From: an endosymbiont of Bathymodiolus septemdierum str. Myojin knoll
GTDB taxonomy: Bacteria > Pseudomonadota > Gammaproteobacteria > PS1 > Pseudothioglobaceae
Length of the DNA stretch: 64,000 bases
Direction of reading: 5' to 3'
NCBI RefSeq assembly: GCF_001547755.1
Contig: NZ_AP013042.1
Location: 248,001-312,000 of the forward strand
Shown: positions 45,065 to 55,316 of the stretch, one piece after another
Numbering within the stretch: the first letter of the stretch is position 1
Layout of the letters: each line of letters begins with the position of its first letter
Translations under genes and position numbers: made by a program
The notes under the pieces: generated by a model
What the model was told of the DNA's origin: nothing
Databases searched by the model: none
Seen by the model: only the letters and a program-made list of their open reading frames with translations

Positions 45065-47203
45065 ATGAAAAAAACACTTGTATTTATTATATTGACATCA
45101 TTTTTATTTGTCGGATGTACCCCTACTAAGGCGCCAAATATATTTTCTAAAAGAAATGAAGTTGTTCACGCAGCAATAGAAGCAATAAAAAATCAAAAAA
45201 CAGGAGAAACACTTGCTAATGTTGTTAATACATATAAAGATAAATTTAACAAATCAAACGATCTTACTGATTTTGTAGATTATCAATATATTAAATTTTC
45301 TAGTATCTCTAATTTGGAAAAATTAGCAAATTTGAGCGCTCAAAATAATAATATCAAAGACACTATAAGATTTTTAGAAGAAATAATCCAAATTGACCCA
45401 TCAAGTCAAAAGCATATTCTCACATTGAATCGTTTAAAAGGAACAGACAAAGCGACAAAAATTGCCTTAGAGCTTTCGCCTTTCTCAAAAAATGGTGTTA
45501 TTATTAACGAAAAGTTTTTTCGTCATGCATTGTTTTTTGCGGGAAATAAACCTAAGCAATTAAGGTCATTAGATGATTTTACTGATTATAACAGTTCAGT
45601 CTACACGAAAGTTATTAATAAGTTATTTATACCTTATCAAGAAATTGCAAAAAATAAACACAATACAGACTTAAATAAAAAGAAAAAATTGAATCAATCT
45701 AAAATCACTTCTAAGAAGGCTTTTAAGAACACTAAAAATGATTCTAAAAGCACCTCTAAAAGCATCTCCTATGGACGAATTACTTTAAATTACCGTACAG
45801 GCGAAACTAAGAGAAAAAAGAAAGAAACAATAACTTTGCCTGAATATGAAAAACCTGTTTTAAATAAGAGCAATGAAGCCGTTCCAATTAAAGATGTCTA
45901 TAATGTTCTTTCTCATGAATTTGGTTATCACATCGTAACTCATAAATCCGCATCAAGAGTTTTAAATGACCCTAAAGCAACAATTAAAATTAACAGCGAC
46001 ATGTTGGTTATTGATGTATTAAGTCAAATAGCAACTCAAAACCACATAAACTTTGTATTTAATCAAGATAAAGTTTATGTTTATGGCACTGAGGAAATCC
46101 CATTAGATCTTAATAATAAACGAAGTGTTCATGTGATTCGTTCTGAATTTCAAGATATTGAAAGTAGTTTTATTGCACTTGAAGCCTCTGGTTTTGGTGG
46201 AAATATTTCTGGGCTCGATCTTAATTCAAATGTTATATGGTTTCATGGAAATGATGGTGAATATTTGCGCGCTTTGTTGATTGTTGCCGTTTCTGATTCC
46301 CACAGTGCAGAGGTCATTGTTGATATAGAAATAGTAGAAGTGGAGAGTTCTTTTTTAAGTAATATAGGTTTGCGCATTCCTCATCTTGTAGAATTAAGCT
46401 TAAGCAATCCTACTTATCGTAAATATAGCACCTATGGAGGAGAAATTGGAAATAACGGTGTTATTGTTTCTAATGCAATTGTCAACAGCGCAAATCTCAC
46501 CAATATTCTTAAGCAAAAAACAAGTGATGTCCTGAAGGCGACAATTAATGACCCAGCTTTTCGTCTAGCAATGCAAGAAAAAAATGAAAGAATTCAGATT
46601 ATTGAAAAACCAACGCTGCGTGTTCGTCACGGAACAGAATCCACAATAGATGTTGGTAATAAAGTGCCTGTATTTACTACTACAGTAAATTCTAATGGAG
46701 TAATAAAAGAGTCACCATCTTATTTAAGCACTGGCGTTAAAGTTAAAGTTAAAGCGGATATTTTATCTAATAATGAAGTAAGGCTTGATTTAGATATCTC
46801 TATTTTAAATTATGTGCGCGATATAGTTACTGAACGCGGCACTAGGAAGGCTCTTCTTGGCAATAGAGATATAAAAACAATTTTAACAGTCAGTGATGGT
46901 GATACTTCTATCATAGGTAGTTTAACTTCTACATCTAATAATAAGAATAATGATACCTTGCCAGGTATGTCCAATAGCGCATTTGGCTTTTTAGGCGGAG
47001 AGATGGGCAACAATCAGCATAATAGTGAATTACTGGTTTTTGTAACACCAAGAATAGTTCGCCCTCGGGGAATGCCGTCTAGGGCATCCATGCAAACTAC
47101 TGGAGGGCGCTCATTCAACGCTAAGTCTATCAAACAATTAAAGAAAGATATAAAAGAGTTTAAGAAGAGTCGTGATAAACTATCTAGATATTCTAGAAGA
47201 TAG
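45065..47203 (+). CDS. Orphan outer-membrane secretin, lipoprotein type
   Basis: Secretins form large outer-membrane pores for type II secretion, type IV pili or phage export. The signal peptide ends in a lipobox (FVGC, Cys18). Residues about 25-150 look helical and repeat-like (IRFLEEIIQIDPSSQKHI). Residues 270-400 form N-domain-like segments. The secretin core spans about 405-680, with VEVESSFLSNIGLRIP, EKPTLRVRHGTESTIDVG (Glu514 onward), VKVKVKADIL and LLVFVTPRIVRP. It ends in a basic tail. No assembly ATPase, inner-membrane platform or pseudopilin gene is nearby. It starts 20 bases after an IS1595-like end and has no clear Shine-Dalgarno sequence. Export of the neighbouring chitin-binding proteins is a plausible role, but inferred. 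Confidence 0.85.
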   Translation: MKKTLVFIILTSFLFVGCTPTKAPNIFSKRNEVVHAAIEAIKNQKTGETLANVVNTYKDKFNKSNDLTDFVDYQYIKFSSISNLEKLANLSAQNNNIKDTIRFLEEIIQIDPSSQKHILTLNRLKGTDKATKIALELSPFSKNGVIINEKFFRHALFFAGNKPKQLRSLDDFTDYNSSVYTKVINKLFIPYQEIAKNKHNTDLNKKKKLNQSKITSKKAFKNTKNDSKSTSKSISYGRITLNYRTGETKRKKKETITLPEYEKPVLNKSNEAVPIKDVYNVLSHEFGYHIVTHKSASRVLNDPKATIKINSDMLVIDVLSQIATQNHINFVFNQDKVYVYGTEEIPLDLNNKRSVHVIRSEFQDIESSFIALEASGFGGNISGLDLNSNVIWFHGNDGEYLRALLIVAVSDSHSAEVIVDIEIVEVESSFLSNIGLRIPHLVELSLSNPTYRKYSTYGGEIGNNGVIVSNAIVNSANLTNILKQKTSDVLKATINDPAFRLAMQEKNERIQIIEKPTLRVRHGTESTIDVGNKVPVFTTTVNSNGVIKESPSYLSTGVKVKVKADILSNNEVRLDLDISILNYVRDIVTERGTRKALLGNRDIKTILTVSDGDTSIIGSLTSTSNNKNNDTLPGMSNSAFGFLGGEMGNNQHNSELLVFVTPRIVRPRGMPSRASMQTTGGRSFNAKSIKQLKKDIKEFKKSRDKLSRYSRR

Positions 47204-47299
47204 CTTGAATTTATATTAGTGTAATAACTGATCAAAAGAGTGCGTTAACCTTAACCACCTTTTAATCTTATAAAAAACTGTACAGCAGGAAAATATACA

Positions 47300-48040
47300 A
47301 TGAGACCTTTGAATAATTCGTCTATATTAATTTTATTGCTAATCAGTAATTTTGCATTTGCACAGGTTGTGCCAAATTATGCCAAAGAAAAACGCTGGGC
47401 ATCACAAGTAGAAGATGGCTTGATGGATGGTGATGTAGTTTGGCTAAATGCCAACAAACGACAATTTATGTCGCTTTATACGCCTAGTGAAACTAATACT
47501 AAGCGTGCGGCATTAATTGTTCATGGTTTAGGTGTGCACCCAGATTGGGCGCAAGTTATTCAACCTTTACGCGTTGCACTTAGTGAAAAAGGCTGGCATA
47601 CCTTGTCTATTCAAATGCCAGTATTGGCAAACGATAAAGATGCAATGCAATATATACCTTTACTAACTCAAGCTGACAATCGCATTAAAGCCGCAGTTGA
47701 CTACCTGCAGCAACAAGGATTAAATGCAGATGCAATTGTGTCTCACAGTTTAGGCAGTCTAATGAGTGCGCATTATTTGGACAATCAACAGCATTCATTC
47801 AAATATTTTATTGCTATTGGGATGCCAGATTTAGCGGTTAAATATTTGGGTAAGATTCGCATTCCAATGTTGGATTTATATGGTGTGGATGATATTGAGC
47901 CGGTGCTTAAATCTATTAAAGAGCGAGCACAAGCCTCTAAAAAAAATAAACATTACACACAAAAAAGAGTGGATGCCGATCATTTTTTTAACGACAAGGA
48001 TACCTTGTTAATTGACGAGGTTGGCACCTGGTTGAAATAG
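47300..48040 (+). CDS. DUF3530-type alpha/beta-hydrolase-like protein, exported
   Basis: The protein has a signal peptide (MRPLNNSSILILLLISNFAFA) and a hydrolase-like fold: AALIVHGLGVHPDW (oxyanion region), a nucleophile elbow SHSLGS, and a late His (DADHFFND). This matches DUF3530, whose members are annotated as possible esterases; the substrate is unknown. The length of 246 residues is usual. An AGGA-type ribosome-binding site precedes ATG 47300. It is the first core-like gene to the right of the IS island. Confidence 0.8.
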   Translation: MRPLNNSSILILLLISNFAFAQVVPNYAKEKRWASQVEDGLMDGDVVWLNANKRQFMSLYTPSETNTKRAALIVHGLGVHPDWAQVIQPLRVALSEKGWHTLSIQMPVLANDKDAMQYIPLLTQADNRIKAAVDYLQQQGLNADAIVSHSLGSLMSAHYLDNQQHSFKYFIAIGMPDLAVKYLGKIRIPMLDLYGVDDIEPVLKSIKERAQASKKNKHYTQKRVDADHFFNDKDTLLIDEVGTWLK

Positions 48041-48051
48041 CGCTCTTATTA

Positions 48052-48810
48052 TTGCTCGGTGCATTTTCTGGCTTTATTGCTGGATTACTGGGCGTAGGCG
48101 GTGGTTTGATTATTGTGCCGGTATTGTTGTATGTATTGGCATTTGAGGTTCAAGAGGCGGTGTTAATGCATACAGCGATTGGCACCGCACTTGCGGTGAT
48201 TGTTTTTACCTCTATATCTAGCGTTTGGGCGCATCATCGTCATGGTGCTATTTATTGGCAATATTTTATAAAACTCACGCCTACTATTTTATTGGGTGCT
48301 TTTAGCGGAGCGATTATTGCCCAATATTTGAGTTTTGATTTCTTGCGAATTTTCTTTGCAATCTTTGAAATAATGGTTGCAATGATTATGTGGTTTGGTA
48401 TCAGTGCTGCTGGGCATGTAGATAATTTAAACAGATGGGTTTGGTTGGTAACAGGCTACATTATCGGATTGGTTTCAGCCATAGTTGGTATTGGTGGCGG
48501 TACAATGACCACGCCATTTCTAATTTACAATAAGGTCGATATTAAAAATGCTATTGCTACTTCAGCAGCTGTGGGCATGCCGATTGCAATTGCTGCCAGT
48601 ATTGGTTTTATTGTGGCTGGCTGGAATACCAAAAATGTTGTGGGTAGTCTAGGTTTTATCCACATTCAAGCGTTATTTAGCATAGTTGTGATGAGTGTGA
48701 TTTTTGCCCCACTTGGTGTTAAAGTTGCGCATAGTGTAGACGGGAAAAAACTAAAGAAATTTTTTGCGTTATTTTTGGTAATATTAGCAATTTCAGTTTT
48801 AAGTTTCTAA
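48052..48810 (+). CDS. Sulfite exporter TauE/SafE-family (TSUP) permease
   Basis: The protein is about eight hydrophobic helices with the two TSUP half-motifs, FSGFIAGLLGVGGGLIIVPVL near the N-terminus (quoted in overlap: AGLLGVGGG) and GLVSAIVGIGGGTMTTPFL in the second half. TSUP members move sulfite, sulfonates or other anions across the inner membrane, which would suit a sulfur oxidiser; the actual substrate is unknown. The start is uncertain: TTG 48052 is the first standard codon, 11 bases after the DUF3530 stop, but helix 1 seems to begin a few residues earlier (ALLLLLGAF), so an unusual upstream start is possible. It is convergent with mpl and overlaps it by 12 bases. Confidence 0.85.
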   Translation: MLGAFSGFIAGLLGVGGGLIIVPVLLYVLAFEVQEAVLMHTAIGTALAVIVFTSISSVWAHHRHGAIYWQYFIKLTPTILLGAFSGAIIAQYLSFDFLRIFFAIFEIMVAMIMWFGISAAGHVDNLNRWVWLVTGYIIGLVSAIVGIGGGTMTTPFLIYNKVDIKNAIATSAAVGMPIAIAASIGFIVAGWNTKNVVGSLGFIHIQALFSIVVMSVIFAPLGVKVAHSVDGKKLKKFFALFLVILAISVLSF

Positions 48811-50103
48811 TTGAGCAATGAGTCTGCTGAAAATATTTCCAAACCCACCGTTTGACATTACCACAAAATGACCTTTTTTGATTTGACCGAGTGCAGTAAC
48901 GATGTCCTCAACAGAATTAAACAAACTACCTTTATCAAACAAAGCACCAATATCCCAATCTAGACTGTCTGGTTTTAAGATAAGTATTTGGTCGGCTTCA
49001 CTAAGGGCGTCTACCAAAGTTTGTTGATGGAACCCGGATTTCATTGTATTAGAACGCAACTCTAAAATCGCGATAATTCTTTCACTGCCAACTTTAACGC
49101 GCAATCCCGACAGCGTGGTTTGGATGGCAGTTGGGTGATGGGCAAAATCATCGTATAGAGTAATCTCATTAGTTTGGTGTTTAATTTCTAAGCGGCGTTT
49201 GACACCTTGAAATGTATTCAGCGCTTCGCAGGCGACATCAAAAGGTACACCGATATGATGCGCAGCATAAATGGCATTAAGCCCATTTTGCATATTATGT
49301 TCGCCCAATAGATTCCAATCTACCGTGCTATTTTCAACAGTGAAGGTTGTGCCATTTTTACTCAATGATAAATCAGCAGTTGGCAAGATTTGTTGTTCTG
49401 AATAAATACCCATTTCAATGACTTGGTTAATATTTTCATTGCCCTGTGGGTGGATAATAACGCCATGACTTGGCACGGTGCGAATTAGGTGGTGAAATTG
49501 TTTTTGGATATCTTTAATGGAATCAAAAATATCGGCGTGGTCAAATTCTATATTATTAATCACCAAAGTTTTGGCATGGTAATGCACGAATTTTGAACGC
49601 TTGTCGAAGAAGGCAGTGTCATATTCATCGGCTTCAATGACAAAAAAGTTGGAATCGGTTAGTCGCGATGATATGCCAAAATTTTCTACCACACCACCAA
49701 TTAAAAAACTGGGGTTGTAGCCTGCATCTTCCAAAATCCACGCTAACATACTCGCCGTTGTAGTTTTACCATGTGTGCCAGAAATAGCAAGCACCCATTT
49801 ATTTTGTAGCACGCATTCGCTTAGCCATTGTGCGCCTGATGTATAAGTATATTGTTTATTTAAAATTTCTTCTACGCACGCATTACCCCGCGAAAGCGCA
49901 TTGCCAACGATATAAACATCGGCTTTGGGCATATCTTTGGTTTGGTAGCCGTGGGTATAAGTAATACCTTGTTCATTGAGTTGGGTGCTCATCGGTGGAT
50001 AGACACCCTGATCTTGCCCAGTGACAGTATGTCCGAGTTGTTTGGCAATTAATGCTAACGAGCCCATAAAAGTGCCAGCAATACCGAGAATGTGAACATG
50101 CAT
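48799..50103 (-). CDS. mpl: UDP-N-acetylmuramate:L-alanyl-gamma-D-glutamyl-meso-diaminopimelate ligase
   Basis: Mpl reattaches recovered murein tripeptide to UDP-MurNAc in peptidoglycan recycling. It resembles MurC but the N-terminus MHVHILGIAGTFMGSLALIAK and the ATP loop AISGTHGKTTTASML are Mpl-type, as are FLIGGVVENFG and DDFAHHPTAIQTTL. The length is 434 residues. It is divergent from cca. Confidence 0.94.
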   Translation of the reverse strand: MHVHILGIAGTFMGSLALIAKQLGHTVTGQDQGVYPPMSTQLNEQGITYTHGYQTKDMPKADVYIVGNALSRGNACVEEILNKQYTYTSGAQWLSECVLQNKWVLAISGTHGKTTTASMLAWILEDAGYNPSFLIGGVVENFGISSRLTDSNFFVIEADEYDTAFFDKRSKFVHYHAKTLVINNIEFDHADIFDSIKDIQKQFHHLIRTVPSHGVIIHPQGNENINQVIEMGIYSEQQILPTADLSLSKNGTTFTVENSTVDWNLLGEHNMQNGLNAIYAAHHIGVPFDVACEALNTFQGVKRRLEIKHQTNEITLYDDFAHHPTAIQTTLSGLRVKVGSERIIAILELRSNTMKSGFHQQTLVDALSEADQILILKPDSLDWDIGALFDKGSLFNSVEDIVTALGQIKKGHFVVMSNGGFGNIFSRLIAQLET

Positions 50104-50181
50104 TTTTAGTCACCCTTTTTAAAATTCTATTCGTGTATTATATGCAAATCCTTTATTTATTTATTCTGATTTGTAATAACA

Positions 50182-51264
50182 ATGAAAAAGTATTTAGTCG
50201 GCGGCGCAGTCCGTGATCAATTATTAGGTATTGCTGATGAGAATACTGAAAACGATTGGCTTATTGTTGGCTCATCGCCTGAAGAGATGTTGGATTTGGG
50301 CTATCGTCAAGTTGGCAAAGAGTTTCCTGTGTTTTTACACCCAGGCACACAAGAAGAATACGCGCTTGCTAGAATTGAACGCAAAGTTGGTAAAGGTTAT
50401 ACAGGTTTTGAATTTGATACCTCCAAAGGCGTTACCCTAGAGCAAGATTTATCCAGGCGAGATTTAACCATTAACGCCATTGCTAAGTGCAACGGCGAAT
50501 TATTTGATCCATTCAATGGGCAAGAAGACTTAAATAATGGCTTACTCCAACATGTGTCCGATGCATTTAGTGAGGACCCTGTGCGCGTGTTACGCGTGGC
50601 ACGCTTTGCAGCACAATTTAAAAAATTTGGCTTTAAGGTTGCACATAAAACCCACAAATTAATGAAAGAAATGGTGACTTCGGGCGAGGTAGATGCGTTG
50701 ACACCCGAACGCATTTTCAAAGAATTGGAAAAATCTTTATTGTCAACAACACCATCTGCATTTTTTAAAGTGCTGTTAGCGTGCGGTGCTTATGACAGGA
50801 TATTTTCAGCACTTGAAAAACATAATAACCAAAGTCATCAAAATCCTTTTGAATTTTTAGACGATTTAAAGACGAGTAATCCACGGATAAAATTTGCAAT
50901 TTGGCTAAAAGATGAAAAATCAATTGCCATTACTGAATTGTGTAAGTCTATAAAGTGTCCAAAGAAATATCAAGAATTAGCAAAATTGACCAATACCTAT
51001 TATAAATTTACTGAAAAATTCAGCACTCAAACTGCAGATGAAATTTTCGATTTTTTTAAAAAAACTGATGCACTCAGACGCAAAGAGCGATTTGTAGCGT
51101 TACTTGAAACTTTTGAGTTATTAGGTATTGATGTGAGCAATATGATTAAATGTCGAGATTTGCTAGATACAATTGACGCCTCTCAATTCAATAAAATCGA
51201 TATTGCCACCGCTATTCAAACTGAGAAGCGCCGTATTATCTCCTCGCTTCTCGATAACTTATAA
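50182..51264 (+). CDS. cca: CCA tRNA nucleotidyltransferase
   Basis: The enzyme adds or repairs the 3' CCA of tRNA. Class II nucleotidyltransferase motifs are present: YLVGGAVRDQLLG, ENDWLIVG, RRDLTINAIA and DPVRVLRVARFAAQF, then the TPERIFKELEK region. At 360 residues it is shorter than the E. coli enzyme (412) and I see no HD phosphohydrolase domain. All tRNA genes seen in this window encode CCA, so the role here is probably repair. Confidence 0.93.
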   Translation: MKKYLVGGAVRDQLLGIADENTENDWLIVGSSPEEMLDLGYRQVGKEFPVFLHPGTQEEYALARIERKVGKGYTGFEFDTSKGVTLEQDLSRRDLTINAIAKCNGELFDPFNGQEDLNNGLLQHVSDAFSEDPVRVLRVARFAAQFKKFGFKVAHKTHKLMKEMVTSGEVDALTPERIFKELEKSLLSTTPSAFFKVLLACGAYDRIFSALEKHNNQSHQNPFEFLDDLKTSNPRIKFAIWLKDEKSIAITELCKSIKCPKKYQELAKLTNTYYKFTEKFSTQTADEIFDFFKKTDALRRKERFVALLETFELLGIDVSNMIKCRDLLDTIDASQFNKIDIATAIQTEKRRIISSLLDNL

Positions 51265-51276
51265 AACTGGAAAATT

Positions 51277-51672
51277 TTATTTATATCCTTGTGGTTGAAT
51301 GATTGCTGGGATTACTTTTCCATTCATTAAAACCATATAAATATTGTATTTTGACTTCATGGATTTGTTAGCAACTTTAATTAGATAGTGCCACTGGTTT
51401 TTATGTTTTGGTATTGTTCTTATTTCAATTTCTTTGATTGGTTTTAGTGATTTTGTGAATTTTTTAACAGCTTGAATGGCTTCATTAACCGTTAAAGGCG
51501 GCGCTTCCAAGTTAGGGTTCCATTCAGGGTTATTACGCATATCTTCTGGGTTGGTAAAGGTGACTATATTTAAGTCGTCAAACTGTTCAACTGTTTCAAC
51601 TTTAAATTGAAAGGCATAAGCATTTGAAAATACGGCAATAATAAATATTAATAAATAGCGATAGTTATTCAT
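51277..51672 (-). CDS. Exported protein of unknown function (131 aa)
   Basis: The protein starts MNNYRYLLIFIIAVFSNAYA, a signal peptide. The mature part of about 110 residues contains VETVEQFDDLNIVTFTNPED and later WHYLIKVANKSMKSK and has no cysteine. I recognise no family. It is convergent with cca (12 bases between stops) and has its own ribosome-binding site (AGGAGT) before the ATG. Confidence 0.7.
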   Translation of the reverse strand: MNNYRYLLIFIIAVFSNAYAFQFKVETVEQFDDLNIVTFTNPEDMRNNPEWNPNLEAPPLTVNEAIQAVKKFTKSLKPIKEIEIRTIPKHKNQWHYLIKVANKSMKSKYNIYMVLMNGKVIPAIIQPQGYK

Positions 51673-51757
51673 TTTTAACTCCTAATAATTGAACTTGTTA
51701 ATTTGTTGGGATATTATAGTTTAACAATGCATGGTATTTTAATGAACTATCAAGTTA

Positions 51758-54235
51758 TTATTTTTCAACACGACACAGCGAGTCAAAATCGCAGTAGTTA
51801 CAAGCACTATTGGTTGGATTAACTTGTGCCTTGCCTACTTGGAAATTTTGACTGGCAGATTCTAATAACAGCTTCCAATTGACAATCTGTTTATCCCATT
51901 GTGTACACGAATTGTTAGTGCGTTGTTTAGGCAAAGATTCTTCGTCTTTTGACAGACCTTTGATGCTGACTTTATTGGCGTTGAGTTGAATAAAGGCAAT
52001 GCCTTGTGTGTCTTTGCTAATCGCATAGATAGGCAGTTGCGGCTCTTTAATGACTTCGCCGCACCAATGACTGACTGTAGGGTTGCCAATTTTGTAGTCG
52101 AAAATGATTTTATCGCCATTTTCCATCTCATCTAATCTGTCAAGTCGGGTGCTAAACTTTAGTCCGGCAATGTTAGTTTCTAATTTTTCCTCGGTGGACA
52201 ATACCGTAAATGCACTTCTGTTTTTATCCTCTTCGAGGAATTGATGAAGGATGCGTGAGATTCTGATTTTTTCAATTTCTTTAAAGCCCGATGGCTCATA
52301 ATGTTTCAATGCAGACAATATTTTTTGTTTAATTAGCACTTTTAATTCATCCTGTTGCAATGCCAATAATGCCGATTGCGTGGTAATATCTTGGTAAAAA
52401 TATTGCAAAGTAGCATGGATAATATAGCCTTGTTCCATTCTGTTGAGTCCAATATGAGGGGTATCAAAAGTGCGAGTATTTAATCGGTGTGCAAAGCCTT
52501 TGAATTCACATGCCATTTGGTCTTTTAAGATACCGACACCGCCGTTAACTTGTGTATCTGACACAGAATTGGCTTTAATATCTAATAGAGTTTCTAAGAT
52601 TGTAGACTGGTGTTTATGCTGAGGTGACGCATTCTCGTCGCTAAATGTCAGTAACGGTGAAGGCTGCCGCTCATTCTCAGAATGGGTTTTAGCATACGAA
52701 AAAATCACACTGCCTGCTAAGTGGGTTAAATTGTTCAGTGTGTCCTCTGCATCTTTGGCAATTAACTCAAAATTGCTGTGCGGAATTTTATGTGCCTGAG
52801 CGATGTCATTGGGGATAAAACGCGGTGTATTGATTGAAGCGGGTAAGAATTCATCACTCATTCCGACCACCCAAGCATGGTCAAAAAACAAACCTTCGGC
52901 TTCCAAACTGCCGAGTATTTGAATCGGTGTTTTTGCTGATTGTGGTTGGAAAATTACTTGCGATAGCCACTTTATTAAATCAAGAATAGCAGTTGAAACA
53001 CTTATAGAATCACTGATTTGTGCCAATTGATTCAGTCCAGAGCGGGCAGATTGGTATTTATTAAACAGTTGATATTCGGTGCTGGATAAGGTTCTGTCTG
53101 TGGCAAACCCCCAAGTTTGTAAATAACGATCAAACAAAGACAGCCATTGGTCGTGACCTTGTTTTGGTTTTGACGCTTGAATAAGGATAGATTCTAAAAT
53201 ATTTTTCAGTTGTGGCACTGTGTCTAAATGGTCTTTCAGGCGCGAAAATTTAAAGTGCATTTTGGAAAAACTCAGTACCTTATTAACCAATAAAGCACGG
53301 GCAGATTGCTCTTCTTGTGCGTAGGCAATATAGGGTGATGTAACCACAGCGTTAAAAGTTTCGGTGCTAATATGGTTACTTTGAAACTGCTGACTGAGTT
53401 TTATTATGTTAATAATATGGCGAATTAACGGATAGTCGCTCAACGGCAAACCCAAAGAAATGTTATAAGATTTTTTCCCTGTTTCCACTAGCGTGTCGGA
53501 AAATACTTGGTCAAAAATAGATTTTATTTGATAGTGATTTTTATTTAAAGTAGGGCAAATAATAGCAATATGCTGATTTGGGTTTTGTTTATTTAAGCCC
53601 TTCGCCCATAAAGCCGTTGCTAGAATCTCATCGTCGGTTGTTTGAAAGACTTGCTGTGTGTTCTGTGGTTTTTCTTGTATGGTTTCAAGTGTTTGATAAC
53701 CAATTTTATTGAGTAATAATGATTGCACAGGTGTCAGCGTTTTAAAGCCATAAATATAAGGTTTGACAAAGTCAATGCACGATTCAAGCACCAATACAGG
53801 TAAATCATTCGCGTCTAATAAGTTTTTATCGTATTTGCTTTGTTGATAATCTTCCATCCAAGCAACAAACGAAGTAGCGTTTTCAATGTTGGTTTCCGAT
53901 AATTCTGCATAATCAATCAAATGTGCCATGCAATAGTCGTTATTTTTTATCACCTCATCCAACAAACGATTGTCAATTTTCCCTTGTTTTAATTTCAACA
54001 TTGAGCGTTCAATCAAAGTGCGAGATTCATTATTTGAAATTAATCGTTTAGAGGAATTTGATTTGATTTTCATCCAAGATTCTTGCAAATATTGCTGCCA
54101 AGACATAGCTTTTGGCAAGGCAGAATTTCTTTTTTGCATTCCCCAAGTTTTTTTGAACGCCAAGACCTGACGATTATTTGCTAGAATAATGATATCATCT
54201 TGCGTGAGTTTTTCCGTATTTACATTAATCCACAT
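51758..54235 (-). CDS. PD-(D/E)XK nuclease-family putative DNA repair protein
   Basis: The 825-residue protein has an AddB/UvrD-like layout without a Walker A motif. The nuclease domain is at the C-terminus ([19 protein letters not shown], then DYKIG, where D and K form the active-site motif). The final Cys cluster ([16 protein letters not shown]) resembles the Fe-S-binding cysteines of AddB-type nucleases. It recalls the family named probable DNA repair protein, TIGR03623, from memory. I start at ATG 54235, overlapping the engB stop by 11 bases; a TTG at 54241 is the alternative. Its AddA-like helicase partner is not in the window. Confidence 0.78.
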   Translation of the reverse strand: MWINVNTEKLTQDDIIILANNRQVLAFKKTWGMQKRNSALPKAMSWQQYLQESWMKIKSNSSKRLISNNESRTLIERSMLKLKQGKIDNRLLDEVIKNNDYCMAHLIDYAELSETNIENATSFVAWMEDYQQSKYDKNLLDANDLPVLVLESCIDFVKPYIYGFKTLTPVQSLLLNKIGYQTLETIQEKPQNTQQVFQTTDDEILATALWAKGLNKQNPNQHIAIICPTLNKNHYQIKSIFDQVFSDTLVETGKKSYNISLGLPLSDYPLIRHIINIIKLSQQFQSNHISTETFNAVVTSPYIAYAQEEQSARALLVNKVLSFSKMHFKFSRLKDHLDTVPQLKNILESILIQASKPKQGHDQWLSLFDRYLQTWGFATDRTLSSTEYQLFNKYQSARSGLNQLAQISDSISVSTAILDLIKWLSQVIFQPQSAKTPIQILGSLEAEGLFFDHAWVVGMSDEFLPASINTPRFIPNDIAQAHKIPHSNFELIAKDAEDTLNNLTHLAGSVIFSYAKTHSENERQPSPLLTFSDENASPQHKHQSTILETLLDIKANSVSDTQVNGGVGILKDQMACEFKGFAHRLNTRTFDTPHIGLNRMEQGYIIHATLQYFYQDITTQSALLALQQDELKVLIKQKILSALKHYEPSGFKEIEKIRISRILHQFLEEDKNRSAFTVLSTEEKLETNIAGLKFSTRLDRLDEMENGDKIIFDYKIGNPTVSHWCGEVIKEPQLPIYAISKDTQGIAFIQLNANKVSIKGLSKDEESLPKQRTNNSCTQWDKQIVNWKLLLESASQNFQVGKAQVNPTNSACNYCDFDSLCRVEK

Positions 54236-54824
54236 AGGCAAAAAAAGTATCCAAACGAGAACCTAACAAATCCAACCCCTGTTTTTTCAAACTGGAAAAT
54301 AGCTGCACTTGCACGAAAGGATATGGCTCAATTGCACGCTTAACCTTCATCAATGAATTACTGGCAGCGCCTTTTTTAACCTTGTCCGATTTGGTTAAGA
54401 TAATCTGTGTCGGTAAATTTACATTGACACACCAATCTAACATCATCTGATCAAATGGTGTCAATGGACGACGCACATCCATCACCAAAACTGCCCCTGA
54501 CAAACAGCGGCGTTTGGCAAAATATTCGCCCATATCAATTTGCCATTGCTTTTTCACGGCTTCCGGAACTTTGGCATAACCATAGCCGGGCAAATCTACC
54601 AAACGACGGTCTTCATCGAGTTCGAAAAATACCAAATGTTGTGTTCTACCTGGTGTGCGAGACACTTTTGCAAGTTTTTTCTGTAAGGTAATAGTATTGA
54701 TGGCACTAGACTTTCCAGCGTTAGAGCGACCAGCGAAGATGACTTCGTAACCGCGGTCATCTGGACAGCCTTTGAGTGATGGACAGGAAAGCAAAAATTT
54801 TGCGGGATGATAATTATTGTGCAT
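54225..54824 (-). CDS. engB: Ribosome-biogenesis GTPase EngB (YihA/YsxC)
   Basis: EngB is an essential GTPase involved in large-subunit assembly. G1 ([13 protein letters not shown]), G3 ([11 protein letters not shown]) and G4 (TKSDK) are all present; the length is 199 residues. Placement next to a cytochrome c4 gene, divergently oriented, is conserved in many gammaproteobacteria. Confidence 0.96.
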   Translation of the reverse strand: MHNNYHPAKFLLSCPSLKGCPDDRGYEVIFAGRSNAGKSSAINTITLQKKLAKVSRTPGRTQHLVFFELDEDRRLVDLPGYGYAKVPEAVKKQWQIDMGEYFAKRRCLSGAVLVMDVRRPLTPFDQMMLDWCVNVNLPTQIILTKSDKVKKGAASNSLMKVKRAIEPYPFVQVQLFSSLKKQGLDLLGSRLDTFFAYVD

Positions 54825-54900
54825 TTAATTTAACAAGCGTATAATAAAAAATTGTGACGATGAGTCATTATTATATATATTTAAAAAATAAGGAGACAGT

Positions 54901-55191
54901 ATGATTAAGAAAGTTTTAGTAGTAGCGGCGGCAGTAATGTCAATGAGTTCAATGGTTCAAGCAGATGGCAAAGGTGCTTATGCTGCTGGTGGTTGCGGTG
55001 GTTGTCACGGTGCTACTGGTAAATCAGTGGTACCAATCTATCCGAATTTAGCAGGCCAACATGCTGCTTATATCGTTAAGCAATTAAAAGATTTTCAATC
55101 TGGCGCGCGTAAAGATCCAACTATGAGTGCAATGGCTCCTCTAGCCAAAGGCAAAGAGCAAGAAATTGCTGATTGGTTAGCCAAGCAGTAA
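54901..55191 (+). CDS. Monoheme cytochrome c, class I (paralogue 1)
   Basis: A periplasmic electron carrier of 96 residues with signal peptide ending VQA and heme site CGGCHG. The likely Met ligand is in TMSAMAPLAKG. It resembles one half of cytochrome c4. It shares YIVKQLKDFQSGARK and other stretches with the next gene, so the two are tandem duplicates. An AAGGAGACAGT ribosome-binding site precedes the ATG. It probably passes electrons from sulfur oxidation to a terminal oxidase; that role is inferred. Confidence 0.93.
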   Translation: MIKKVLVVAAAVMSMSSMVQADGKGAYAAGGCGGCHGATGKSVVPIYPNLAGQHAAYIVKQLKDFQSGARKDPTMSAMAPLAKGKEQEIADWLAKQ

Positions 55192-55235
55192 CATTTGCCT
55201 CGTATGGCTTTTTAGTCATAAAAAGGTCTTATATT

Positions 55236-55283
55236 ATAAGCCGATATTTAATCCTTTTTTTCTTGGATGTAATATCGGCTTAT
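55236..55283 (+). other. 13-bp inverted repeat between cytochrome genes
   Basis: ATAAGCCGATATT (55236-55248) and AATATCGGCTTAT (55271-55283) are exact reverse complements with a 22-base spacer. It may end the first cytochrome transcript or regulate the second. A related half (AAGTCGATATT) recurs before the third cytochrome gene at about 55638. Confidence 0.7.
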
Positions 55284-55316
55284 TTTGTTTATAGAAGAAG
55301 AGAGTTTTGTATAAAT

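Noticed and set aside
55173-55316. Upstream extension of the second monoheme cytochrome
   Set aside because: The extension would read through the inverted repeat and remove the N-terminal signal peptide; the start at 55317 matches the paralogue in length.
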